Below the pieces are notes generated by a model. It made no database searches. It worked only from the letters and a program-made list of their open reading frames with translations, and had not been told where the DNA came from. A stretch of 64,000 nucleotides of DNA from Setoptus koraiensis (Eukaryota > Arthropoda): the NCBI GenBank assembly GCA_048013815.1, contig CM106586.1, positions 15,004,001-15,068,000 on the forward strand, read 5' to 3'. This document shows, in pieces, positions 34,228 to 44,532 of this stretch; within the stretch, counting starts at the first letter, position 1, and each line of letters opens with the position of its first letter. Made by a program: the position numbers and the translations under genes.

Positions 34228-35138
34228 ACTCCTTTCGTCGTCATGAACAACTCAAACTCCAACTTAAGACATACGTAACTGACATATCGTTTTACATTGA
34301 CGATACAACTGAACAAGTATAGTGACTAGCGACCAGTTGAAGTATTCATATTTTGATTCCTTTAATCGCCACGTTTCTTTGTCGTTTGGAGTTGTCACAC
34401 AGTTTCATATCGGTTTCGTATCGTGCAAGAATCTTCAGTCAGGAAGAAAAACAACAACAGTCGAATTCAACAGGCCAGAGTAGATCTCCCCAATAGTTAT
34501 ATCTCCTTCGACATCAAGTCTGTCTCGTTTTATGCATTCACAGCTGGACAAGTGGCAACAGTTACTAAACTGTTGAAATAGGGAAGCTCAACAACAAACA
34601 CTTGTTGAACACAGGTGCTCAGGGCAACAATCAAAGGGTATGCCAGGATTCGCTTGCAGGGAGAAATTGAAATTGATTTATACTTTCTTATTCCAGGTAA
34701 TGTTCAGTTTTTCCAGGCATTTGTTATGAGAGCCGCGCCAGGGCATAATTACGGCCTGGTCTAGTAGCGAATCAGCAATCACCGGAAAGCAAGGGCAGAC
34801 CAATTTGAATCTTATCTTATGTCCTAACTATAGATATAATTGAATAGATTGAATTTTGTCATTTGAGTGAGCCGTTGAATAATATTTAAATGTAAAATTT
34901 CTCCAGTTTGTATTCTTTTGCTCTACTTTTGTCTAAGTCCAGCACCACAGGGAAACGCCAGTTAGTCATGACGAGGCATCATGAGCGAAGCTCAACAATG
35001 CGAATCATAGCAAACGGTCGAATATGAATTTCTTGTTTATTTTAATTTATCATCTCTCTACAATTAGTCTACGTTCGAGAGGCATGATTAATTAGTTACT
35101 GCATTGCTCGAATGACAGCTGCTGGTATTTCAATCTCC
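34228..35138. other. About 0.9-kb insertion specific to unit B
   Basis: In unit A the left arm is followed almost directly by the kelch 3' end; in unit B these are separated by this stretch. It contains a copy of the dispersed repeat (34465-34860). No ORF with a recognised domain. Confidence 0.7.
34465..34860. repeat. Dispersed repeat family, copy 2
   Basis: Similar to 13588-14010 in the same orientation, with more small deletions. It lies in the unit-B-specific insertion, so it arrived after the tandem duplication or was lost from unit A. Confidence 0.7.
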
Positions 35139-35151
35139 GCCACTTTTACCC

Positions 35152-36979
35152 TCACAGTTTCAACCCTTTGATGGCAACGACACTCCCATAATAACCGAGT
35201 AGCCCCTTAGGCCGCGGCGAGTCCCATCTGCATTTAGATGTGTATTTTTTGAGTATAGCGAATGATGAAAGTAGAGTATCTTTGATCGCGCGTACAGAGA
35301 GGGTAACTATGCACTCACATTCGAGTTACTTACCTGTCTTCCACTGGATCGTATGATTCCACCATATCCGACCAATATTCCTCAGGATCGTCAGGATCCC
35401 ACTCTTGAGACCTCCCACCAACGGCACAAATTTTGTCGCCCACCACAACTAGGCTGATATATCTTCTTGACCGGCTCAAGGGTGCTATAGGTTCCCATTT
35501 ATCCTCTTGCGGGTCGTACCTCTCGCCAGAGCTTAGTCGATCAGTTCCATCGTCTCCTCCGACAACGTATATGTGCCCTTTGAAGGTTGTGCATCCGAAT
35601 GAGTTTCTTTTAGTTCTCATCGGAGAGACTTTTTCCCATCCGACGCCTTCTTTAAAACGTTCAACCGAAGATAAAATTAGGCGTCCGGACTTTCCTCCAA
35701 TAACATAAACATTGTCGGCTAAGCTTGCAACACCGCAACTATGCCTAGGTATGAGTGGGCCGGGACACTCAATCCACTCATCGGTTTGAGGACAGAACAA
35801 CTCAGACGGAACGGCTGGAACTTTTCCGCTCGACGTTGGTGCAGACGAACCTCCTACGATAAAAGGGCAGCCTCTCACAGTTGTTAGGCCTAGACCGCGC
35901 CTGACAAATTTCGGGGATGGTATCGATGTAAACATATTGCAATGGTAATTATAACAAACGACTCGATTGGTAGTTTCATATCCTCCGGTAGCTTGTGAGA
36001 TTCCTGGAGTACGGCCGACAAAATAGATGGCATTGTTCCACGCTGTTAGGGCGAACTTCTCGTACGGGATGGTTGGCATATCTGTGCTTATCCATTTAAC
36101 TTCAATAGGATCATATCTCCGGGTGGGTCGACCTTCCCCGAAATAATAGATGTATGTCGGCAGGCAATCTCGTGCGTGGAATAGACGACCATTCTTGGTA
36201 GTGTCAATATCAGAGGTATCGTAGGGGAAAAAGCACAATCTTTTTATCTTAGTCATGTAGTTCTTGCATTCTTCTCGCGATTGAATCATTGGATCGTCGT
36301 TGGCTTTCATGAAGTTATTTAAACTCATCTGAGGCCATCTAATTCGTTCAAGAAGCTCCAAAAAATTCTCCTCCCTGTTATTGTGACAAGCCCACAGCTT
36401 TGAGGCCTCGAAGAGCTCGTATTCTGAATTAAGGAACAGGTTTTCGCTTTGCGCAACGTCCAGAATTTGCTCCAGTGATAGTTTCACAATTTGTTCGTTT
36501 CCCAATTTGGCGAAGTTCTTGAAAATAAAATCTTTGGACACCCGGACAAACTCTTCGAGGCTGAACTTGGCGGCAATGTTGAGAAAATCTATGCAATTGA
36601 AAATGTTTATATTCTCTGCCAGATGGCTACCACATTTTTGCTCTAAGGAGCATATCTGCATAAATGAGGCAGTGTCTAATAGAGACAAAACATTTTCGTT
36701 GTTTATGTCTATTTTCCTCGTGTACAGGTAATCTATCACTGATTTGACATTCGAAAACTCTAGGTGCTCAATCTCGACACGAGATTCTCTCGATTCTTTG
36801 CAGTCCATTGTTATCATAGCCTTGAAGTAAGGGGACGAGGCAGCAAGTACGGGCTTGTGAGCTGTGATTTCTTGGCCACGGACATTCACTGAAAAATCAC
36901 CTGGGATATTTTCGGTTCTCAATGTGTTCATTGCCAACATGGTATCTCTGAAATATTCTAGATCTCCATTATCTGCCAT
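35152..36979 (-). CDS. BTB-BACK-kelch protein, paralog B
   Basis: Two exons: 35334-36979 and 35152-35227 (573 residues). Same architecture as paralog A: BTB (TAHKPVLAASSPYFKAMI), BACK (ELFEASKLWACHNNRE), kelch repeats with intact double Gly (IVGGSS, YVIGGKSG, YVVGGDDG, AVGGRS). Loops are longer than in A, notably an insert near SSAPTSSGKVPAVPSE and one near SQEWDPDDPEEYW. The terminal exon encodes RWDSPRPKGLLGYYGSVVAI, replacing the A version. Likely a Cullin-3 adaptor in the cytosol. Repeats are better preserved than in A, so B may be the more constrained copy. Start chosen at the first Met, which aligns with A. Confidence 0.9.
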
Positions 36980-37289
36980 TTTTAATTTCCAGCAAAGAAT
37001 AATTGCGAATTGAGCGAGACTATCAGGAATTGCGAGTATGCAAAAGTTGCAGTTAAAATGTGATTTTTTAATTTAAGCCTTCTGTTTATATGGCATAAAA
37101 TACATGTAAAGGGTGTTCGCTAAAAGATTTTTTCTTGAACTGAAAGGGTTGCGCTCAACTTTGCAGTGTTTTGTCCATGTGGCTTTCTTACCTAAAAACG
37201 CACCCTTCAAGAAATCGCTTCTGTGCCAACGGTTTTCTGGATTGTGTACAGATGAACGAGCCACAAGTGCCTCCCTCAAGAGTGGGGTC

Positions 37290-37850
37290 CCAGTCATTTC
37301 ATCGAAACGAACATTTCATCGAACTAACACTTCTCCTAAAACAGCACTACACCTAAACGCACACTTCATCTACGCTCACTACATCAAACGCACAGTACAT
37401 CTAACTACACTACCTCTAGGATCTGTTTGATTTCATCGATTCACACATGAATATATATTGCGAGGGGGGAATCATGGTCGGTCATGCAGCTTGGGCCCAG
37501 GCCGGAGGAGGGGTTCGGCCTCCAGTCGTCCACGCCTACGGCCTGCGGCCTCCGGCGGGACGACTGACGGCCATCAAACTAAAAAAAGATTCTTCCCGAG
37601 GACTGGGAGTCGAGTGGGCGGGGCCCGCGATCGAGCCGGGTGTACAACAGAATGGGGAAATATTCACGCGCGAATCGATGAAATTAAACATTTCGATAAT
37701 TGCTCGCTGCATCGAGTGTTGTTAAATGAAGTGTCCGTAGTTGGAGTGTATGGTAGTGGGAGTGTGGTTTCGGTGAAATGAGTTTCGATGAAAAATTTAG
37801 GTGAAATGTGCGTTTCGATGTAGTGCTAGAAATCAAAATGACTCCCTACG
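37290..37850. mobile_element. GC-rich foldback element candidate
   Basis: The left part carries CATTTCATCGAAACGAACAT and related words; the right part carries their complements (GAAATGTGCGTTTCGATG and GAAATGAGTTTCGATGAAA), forming long imperfect inverted repeats with internal near-repeats. The centre (about 37455-37660) is strikingly GC-rich compared with the AT-rich flanks. It lies in a stretch (37106-38074) absent from unit A of the tandem duplication, which supports insertion. Class and exact ends are not determined. Confidence 0.55.
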
Positions 37851-38074
37851 TCAAGAGTGCAATACACAAACAGATGTCTGTTCATTCGTTCCATTATGAT
37901 TCATGCTCCTCTTCGTCTAACCGGCGTGAGTGGTGTAGTGAGCACTACTACATGTATTAGATGATGAGGGGGGGGGGAGTTCGGAAAATCGCTGTGCCCG
38001 CTGTCAATTCAAATTTATGAAAATTGGTGGAAAAATTGATTTGGTAGACAATTTTACAGTAGTTTTTGTAGTCT

Positions 38075-38665
38075 ACAATGCATTTCGCAACCAAATTAAC
38101 GATGATTTGCGTTATTTCAATTGTTGATTTCTCTGGTCTTGTATCGTGTTATAACTTCAGCATGGAAAATACCAACCGGAAATGTCGAAACTGCGACAAT
38201 CGCCCCGAAAGCTCGTCTTATACTCGAATACTGGATCAGTTCTCAATCATTTACACTCGGGCCTTTCCAGCTTCCTCATCATGAACGATTTCTTCGTTGC
38301 AAATCTCATTCCTTTGAGCACCAACTTCAATATGAATAGAGATATAAATAGTTTGTTGTGTATTCAACTTGTTGTCGCAATGTAAGCAGAACAAATGTAA
38401 CGAACTCATGATATAATGGGTGTTAGTACCACTGAATCGTGACTATTCACTTGCTGGCAGCTTCAGAAACGAGGATTGAATTTAACTTACTCTGACTAAC
38501 CAAATAGATGCAATCTTGAGTTTAGCTAATCATTTCCCCTCTTCAAATAGTGCCTCAATGAAGTTCGTTGATGATGTCACTCATCACGCTTACAAATGAT
38601 CTTTCATTTATCTGTAGCGATAAAAAAAGCAATGACATGTATCTATTTTCATCGAACCTGATATC
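38075..38665. repeat. Right arm of tandem duplication, unit B
   Basis: Second copy of 33055-33648, with an added TTATACTC after GAAAGCTCG and other small indels. It marks the right boundary of the duplication. Confidence 0.85.
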
Positions 38666-38847
38666 ACATGATTACGTGACAGTACATTTAAACTTTCGAT
38701 CACAAATTCTAGAGACTCACTCATTGCTAAAATAATCCGATGGTGTGCGGCGAAAATGACCCAATCAACTGATATCCAAATGCAAGTGATCAAAGTGATG
38801 AATGTCATAAATGTTTGCTCGAATGAGTACGCAATAGAAACCCTAAA

Positions 38848-39543
38848 ATGACTATTCGCGGATCGTCCTCTATTCCGTCAATTCTCGAGCGCGCAATCAT
38901 ACATAGAGGATTGTTCCACTCTGCAAAATTAATTATTGCCATCTTTTTGGCCAACAACCTAATTATTTTGGCTGAATCAGGAAAATTCAAAGAACAGCAG
39001 CTATTCGACATTGATAGCAGTAAAAATAGTATCGAGAGATGGTACAAAGAAAGAGAGAGCTACTACTTATATTCTATCAATCGAAGGCCTAATCAGTTGA
39101 ATGTGAAGTACGATATAAGATCAGAACTCCATCTGAATAGGCTTATGGATGGCCTACAGATCATCAACTCGGAATATCGTTCGAGGTTACAAAGGTTTTT
39201 GACGGAAACTCAGGATTATCTTAAATTATGCTGCAATAAAAGATATTCATTCAAAGAATTGAGCAAACAGCGCGAAATAATTATCGAGAGGGCGCGAGTT
39301 AAATCTTTGGAACAACAGATGAAATCACACAAGAAACAAATAGATGATGGAGTTGACCAGTGTGTTGTTTCAGTTTATCTGACCATAAAAGAGGCAAAAG
39401 ATTTCGCATTACGATCTAAACCCGAGAAACAGTTCAGAAACATTTCGCAATTGATAGCCAAGATTCAAGCACTAAAATCAATTATTTTAATCGAGATTAT
39501 CAAGATGAGCGGAGAGAAGGATGTCCATAATTTAGAAGTGTGA
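38848..39543 (+). CDS. Orphan helical protein with an N-terminal hydrophobic segment
   Basis: 231-residue uninterrupted ORF that I do not recognise. Residues about 25-43 (SAKLIIAIFLANNLIILAES) are hydrophobic and end in a plausible signal-peptidase context, suggesting secretion or a membrane anchor. The rest is charged and mostly helical in character (RERESYY-type, RSRLQRFLTETQDYL, FKELSKQREIIIERARVKSL), with Cys at LKLCCNKRY and DQCVVSV. No tandem copy in the window. Codon usage and composition resemble neighbouring genes, which favours a real gene. It could be a lineage-specific secreted protein; no function is proposed. Confidence 0.55.
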   Translation: MTIRGSSSIPSILERAIIHRGLFHSAKLIIAIFLANNLIILAESGKFKEQQLFDIDSSKNSIERWYKERESYYLYSINRRPNQLNVKYDIRSELHLNRLMDGLQIINSEYRSRLQRFLTETQDYLKLCCNKRYSFKELSKQREIIIERARVKSLEQQMKSHKKQIDDGVDQCVVSVYLTIKEAKDFALRSKPEKQFRNISQLIAKIQALKSIILIEIIKMSGEKDVHNLEV

Positions 39544-40199
39544 CTATTTGTCATGTCATGCGATTCTGGAACGGTCTCTGACAAAAGGAATCGGACAATT
39601 GGCAGTTTTTACTTGCAGGCATTCTTCAAATCGGATCAGATAGTAAGTTTTTGGACCAGATTTCAAAATTGAAGCCTCCGTTTTGTTACTGATTTTCGCC
39701 AGTATTCGAAATTACAGGCGTCTCCGTCGCATTGTTAATATAAAATTTTGATACGAAAATTGTCGATTCGCATAAAATTGTTGCATGGTATATAGATAGA
39801 TATTTCATTCGTCTCGTTATAGGAAACGAGTCGAATGTGGGGTACTAATGTGGAAACGAACGAGCCTCATGCGAATCATTGACGTTCTTGTCATCTCTCA
39901 ACGATAATTATCAGCTTCTCTCAATAGATATAATTCAACTAGTTATATACAACTTGGCGAGATGAGTGCAGCAAAATCATAAATTACTATTGATCGACTT
40001 TTTCCAATTTCAAATACGTCATATACATGTGTAGTGCATTGAAACCTCGTGATCTTCTGGAAGACCTACGCCTACAGTCCTCTGAATGCAAATTGAGCAC
40101 TGATATATCTTCTGATTACTGTACTGTCTAATAGCGCAGTACAAACCCTAACTGGGTCATCTCTTCGGAATTTGTATTCATCTGCTGTTATCGCGCAAT
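39544..40199. other. Intergenic sequence
   Basis: No gene, repeat or RNA recognised. A copy of the 15-kb/40-kb duplicated block starts at its right edge. Confidence 0.45.
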
Positions 40200-41056
40200 A
40201 AAGTGAATATCTACATCTTTATCTATTGCGATAACTATATACATCTGGTCGGATATCTGGCCCAAAAGCTTGTTATCTAATCTATTTTGAAGAATAAATA
40301 AAGAGCAAATAAAAAGCGTTCACACGCCAATCATTCTGGCAATTGTCCGATTTTTTTTGTATAAGACCCCCCCCCCCCCGGAATGGTCCCTCTCCAGTCA
40401 ATGGAAACACAATAAATAGTAGTGTCACTCCTAACATTTTCAGTGTCAACCTAGACACAATAATCGCGTCCCTGTTGACATGAACATATTCACTCTTTGT
40501 TACTGACCGCGTACACAATTGGTGAGTGGGTCACTAACTAAGAAAAATGTACCTACCGAGAAGGCGATATTCAATAGTGCCTGAATGGCAAACGAAAAAC
40601 TAAATAGATGAGCTGCTCATGATTGAAATGATGTGGAGGCCATCTCTTTCATGGCTAGCTCTAATATTATCTCTTTGCTCCCCATATGCCATCAGAATCG
40701 ATGCATGGTCTGACAGCGAATCAACCAACATCGGCAGGCACCGACAAACCAAGTCAGATCTTAATGCATGCCCTATCGATAGTTTTCTGTCCTTGATTCT
40801 TGTGCTCTGAGTGAATGCACCCAGTTGATGAAGTATAATCTACGTCTATGAGCTCATACTTGTCGAATGTCTTCTCGACGCTGTGAGTATTTGTTTCTAT
40901 CGGCCGTTTCGATGTATCTTCGGTCAGTCAATTCCACCTTTCTCACAGCAACTCTCTAGCTCTGATCATTCTCCTGGCTGGTTTGGATGCCTTGCATAGA
41001 AAACACCACTACAGACGAGTAGAATTTCAACGGATATAAACAAATGCTAATAAACA
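40200..41056. repeat. Duplicated block matching 15008-15873
   Basis: Partner of the block at 15 kb. It includes a run of about 13 C (40368-40380) where the other copy has a short C/T run. From about 40851 rightward it is also similar to EMG1 and the EMG1-mRpL14 spacer, and that similarity continues past this block to about 41521. Confidence 0.85.
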
Positions 41057-41406
41057 TGAAAATGATAATAATTAAGTGAACAAATATTTTGACTTTCGTA
41101 AATAGGCCTCACCAAATATGATGACCACGTGCCAGGGAATTCCCAACACAAAGAATGAATAACGAAGGCATGAGTTTGTGCGCCACTCGCATGTCGAGCG
41201 CACATGTGATTGGACGCGAAACTAAAATAAATGCAACAAAAGCGAAAACAATCTATGCAAACGATATCTTCAATCGTCTTATCTCATCTATAATTGGTCT
41301 ATATTTACATAATTTAATCTGATGAAATGGTCTTCTATAAAACAGGATTAGTTGTTGGTATGTAAGAATAATATATACAATTTTGGACCAATTATAATAA
41401 GCGAGA
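40851..41406 (+). promoter_or_regulatory. Captured EMG1-mRpL14 bidirectional promoter, now upstream of IleRS
   Basis: Similar to 7315-7881 throughout: an eroded EMG1 5' coding end (about 40851-40975, with GATCATTCT at the old EMG1 start), then the shared spacer. Conserved landmarks are GAGTAGAATTTC, GAACAAATATT, CGCCACTCGCATGTCGAGCG, TTAGTTGTTGGTAT and AATAATATATACAATT, in the same order and spacing as at 7.4-7.9 kb. The EMG1 side carries no usable reading frame here, so only the mRpL14-facing direction is expected to matter. Confidence 0.85.
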
Positions 41407-44400
41407 ATGTTCAATACACAAACGAGGTCACAGATATTTAAATTGACCAGATTGAGAGTTGTCGACAACAACAGTGCCATTAGGAAGGAGGCTTTATTAA
41501 CATTGAGGCCAATCAGATGTTCCAGTAAAAGTAACGCGTCTGGAACTGTTTTTATACCTAAGTCTAGTTTTCCCGTTCGCCATGACCCTCGGCTCGAGGC
41601 CGCTACACAAGACGACCCGAACTTTGCTGGCACATACCTTAACCAAGATCCAACGCGGAAGCTTTACATGATCCACGACGGTCCGCCTTATGCTAATGGA
41701 CAAATACATTTTGGTCACGCAATTAATAAGATCCTCAAAGATATAGCGGCTCGGTATGCTATGATATCTGGGCACAAAGTTGAATTTATTGCCGGCTGGG
41801 ACTGTCACGGCCTCCCGATAGAGACGCAAGTTCTAGCATCTGAAGAAAATTTATTTAATCAGCCGGCTGATGCAAGAAACAACCCCGAACAATTTCGTAT
41901 AGCTGCCAGAACTTATGCCAGATCACAGATAGACAAACAAATGAGCTCTTTCAAGCGTATAGGTTTACTTACCGACTGGAACAAACGCTATACAACAGAT
42001 GACCCGTCCTATGTTGCCAATCAAATGAGGGCATTTTTGCAATTATATAAATCTGGTCTGATCTACAAAAAATTACAACCGGTTCAATGGTCTTTAACTA
42101 ATCAAACGACGGTAGCTGACGCTGACATAGAATATAGAGAAAATCACGTCTCTATGAGTGCCTATGTTCAATTTGATATCATTGAAGCACCTTTTTTAGC
42201 ATCTCAAACAAAACCCGTCAGAGCTCTTATATGGACAACTACTCCTTGGACATTAATAGAAAATCAGGCTATCGCTTACAATAAGGATGCGAGCTACAGC
42301 ATTGTTAGTTTAAACAAACCGAATAAACAAGAAGGAGATATTTTTCTGGTATCAGAACAATCATTACAACACTTGAAGGAAGTGTTGGAACCCCTCGGCT
42401 ATGCAATACAGCATCAAGTTCAGATACCTGGAAAATCATTAAAAGGCGCTAAATATAGATCGTTGGATGGAAATAATGTGCTTCAATTCATTCGGACAGA
42501 TTTTGTTGACTGTGCCAAAGGAACAGGTCTGGTCCATCTGGCAGCGAACTACGGATACGATGATTATAACGCAATAATTAAAAATGGATTCGCTACACAA
42601 AAACCTTTAGTAAATAACACAGGACACTACACCGAAGAAGCTTGGGAGGGTTTACAAGGCAAGCACATATTAACTGATGGTACTGAGGAGATACTCAAAA
42701 TCCTGGAAGCATCTATAGTTCACAAGCTTCCTATAGAGCATAGTTATCCTTATGAGATTCGATCTGGTAAACCCATCATAACTAAAACAAGTCAACAAAT
42801 GTTCCTAGCTACTGAAACGCTTGTCCCTAAGTGCTTAAAAGTTCTTGATGATATATCATTCTACCCAGAGAATAGGAAAAAACATCTGATAAATTGTCTT
42901 ATGACACGCCCAAACTGGTGTATATCTCGACAAAGGCTCTGGGGAACACCAATACCTGTCCTTTACCACAAAGATGATGAAGATCATTCTAATATTATTA
43001 TCAGTAAAGAGCTCATTGAACATTATTGTAAATTAGTTTACAAGCTGAGATTCATTGACTATTGGTGGACGTTGCCGCAGGAACAGCTTGTGCCTCAGGA
43101 AATTCTAGACAAAAGTAAGCTGAAATATCAATCAAATGAGCTTGTTAGAGGCACAGATATATTTGACGTATGGGTTGATAGTGGCCTAAGTTGGCTAACA
43201 ACTACCTTAGATCTCAACAAGGACCAGCGCAAAGCTGACTTGTATCTTGAGGGCTATGACCAGACTAGAGGATGGTTCCAAGCATCATTATTGTTGAGTA
43301 TGGCTATGAGAGGTTGTGCACCTACGAAAAGGATACATATGCATGGTTTTTCACTGGACAAAAACGGCATGAAGATGTCGAAATCTAAAGGAAATGTGAT
43401 AGATCCAATCAAATTATTCGAGGCCTATGGAGTTGATCCAGTGAGATTATGGACCGCTCGTAATGCAGGTGATCATACCGATGTGCTTATAGATGAGAAG
43501 ACTCTGAAGAATACGTCTGAATTAGTTATAACCAAGATTCGTAATACACTTAGATATATAATTGGATCACTGAAAGATTTTCAACCTGAAGTTAATACGA
43601 TCGACTTTAAGGATTTGGCAACTTTTGACCTTTATTTCTTAAATAGGATCTGCCGATATGCAACTTCTGTCAACAATGATTACAAATATCATAGATTTGG
43701 CAGCGCGGCAGACAGCAATGTACAATTTATAAAGAACGAAGTATCTCGAGTCTACATTGAAGCGATCAAGGACATTCTATACTGTGATAACTTGAACTCT
43801 CATCGACGTCGCTCATGCCAGACGGTTTTATATATTCTATACAATGCCATTATCCGTTGTCTGTACCCCGTAACACCTCATATTGTTCATGAGGCTTGTC
43901 AACATCTGCAGCCAAATCAACCTGTAACTGAATGGCAGGATCTAGGATACAGAGCTGAATGGGATAATGATGCTTTGGACAATCAGATCGGCATGATAAT
44001 GAAATGTCGGAAGGCCGTCATGCACAACCTTGGAACTAGCTTTATTAAGTTGAAAAATCGAGATGCCATTCTGGTTCTCAAAGACAGAAAGATGTTCAAA
44101 CAATTGGAGAAAGTGTGTGAACAAGAAAACAATATATTCTCTGAACTGTTTGGGTCGTCCTCATTCATATTAGGATGTAAGGAGGATCTTAAGCCCCCGG
44201 ATGGTTATATAGCTCTGCATGAAAATATAGAGGAAAATGCCAAGGTGGATAGTGCAGAAAAGAGTGAGAATACTAAAGAACAAGTGACATCAAGCCAAAC
44301 TTCACTCTGGAGGAGAGACAGTGGCAGTAGTGTAATTATTGGAGGGAATGTTGCAAGTGATGATGATTCAGATCCTATTATATTCGAATTAGAATATGCA

Positions 44401-44532
44401 CTAACTCAAAATACAAAATGCACTAGGTGTAGGCGTCATGTGGTAACGGTGACTAATATAGAAGGCGAACACATATGCTTCAGGTGCGACGATATTATGC
44501 GAAATTATCAAGTTGGGGTGGTTACGCAATAA
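41407..44532 (+). CDS. IARS2: Mitochondrial isoleucyl-tRNA synthetase with mRpL14-derived N-terminus
   Basis: 1041-residue intronless ORF. Class-I synthetase signatures: HIGH-type HFGH (101-104) after DGPPYANG, GWDCHGLPIE, the editing-domain TTTPWTL, GTDIFDVWVDSGLSW, KMSKS (656-660), an anticodon-binding domain, and a C-terminal zinc finger with Cys 1005, 1008, 1024 and 1027 (CTRC...CFRC). This is the bacterial/mitochondrial IleRS type, and the length is close to human IARS2 (about 1010). It charges mitochondrial tRNA-Ile in the matrix. Residues 1-38 are not synthetase-like: TQTRSQIFKLTRLRVVDN is identical to mRpL14, and the similarity runs to about residue 38. IARS2-like sequence begins near residue 46 (SGTVFIPKSSFPVR). 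The start codon and targeting peptide are therefore borrowed from a ribosomal protein gene. Confidence 0.93.
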   Translation: MFNTQTRSQIFKLTRLRVVDNNSAIRKEALLTLRPIRCSSKSNASGTVFIPKSSFPVRHDPRLEAATQDDPNFAGTYLNQDPTRKLYMIHDGPPYANGQIHFGHAINKILKDIAARYAMISGHKVEFIAGWDCHGLPIETQVLASEENLFNQPADARNNPEQFRIAARTYARSQIDKQMSSFKRIGLLTDWNKRYTTDDPSYVANQMRAFLQLYKSGLIYKKLQPVQWSLTNQTTVADADIEYRENHVSMSAYVQFDIIEAPFLASQTKPVRALIWTTTPWTLIENQAIAYNKDASYSIVSLNKPNKQEGDIFLVSEQSLQHLKEVLEPLGYAIQHQVQIPGKSLKGAKYRSLDGNNVLQFIRTDFVDCAKGTGLVHLAANYGYDDYNAIIKNGFATQKPLVNNTGHYTEEAWEGLQGKHILTDGTEEILKILEASIVHKLPIEHSYPYEIRSGKPIITKTSQQMFLATETLVPKCLKVLDDISFYPENRKKHLINCLMTRPNWCISRQRLWGTPIPVLYHKDDEDHSNIIISKELIEHYCKLVYKLRFIDYWWTLPQEQLVPQEILDKSKLKYQSNELVRGTDIFDVWVDSGLSWLTTTLDLNKDQRKADLYLEGYDQTRGWFQASLLLSMAMRGCAPTKRIHMHGFSLDKNGMKMSKSKGNVIDPIKLFEAYGVDPVRLWTARNAGDHTDVLIDEKTLKNTSELVITKIRNTLRYIIGSLKDFQPEVNTIDFKDLATFDLYFLNRICRYATSVNNDYKYHRFGSAADSNVQFIKNEVSRVYIEAIKDILYCDNLNSHRRRSCQTVLYILYNAIIRCLYPVTPHIVHEACQHLQPNQPVTEWQDLGYRAEWDNDALDNQIGMIMKCRKAVMHNLGTSFIKLKNRDAILVLKDRKMFKQLEKVCEQENNIFSELFGSSSFILGCKEDLKPPDGYIALHENIEENAKVDSAEKSENTKEQVTSSQTSLWRRDSGSSVIIGGNVASDDDSDPIIFELEYALTQNTKCTRCRRHVVTVTNIEGEHICFRCDDIMRNYQVGVVTQ

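Noticed and set aside
41407-41521. A second mRpL14 gene
   Set aside because: Only the first ~38 codons match; the rest of the ORF is IleRS. It is a fusion, not a paralog.
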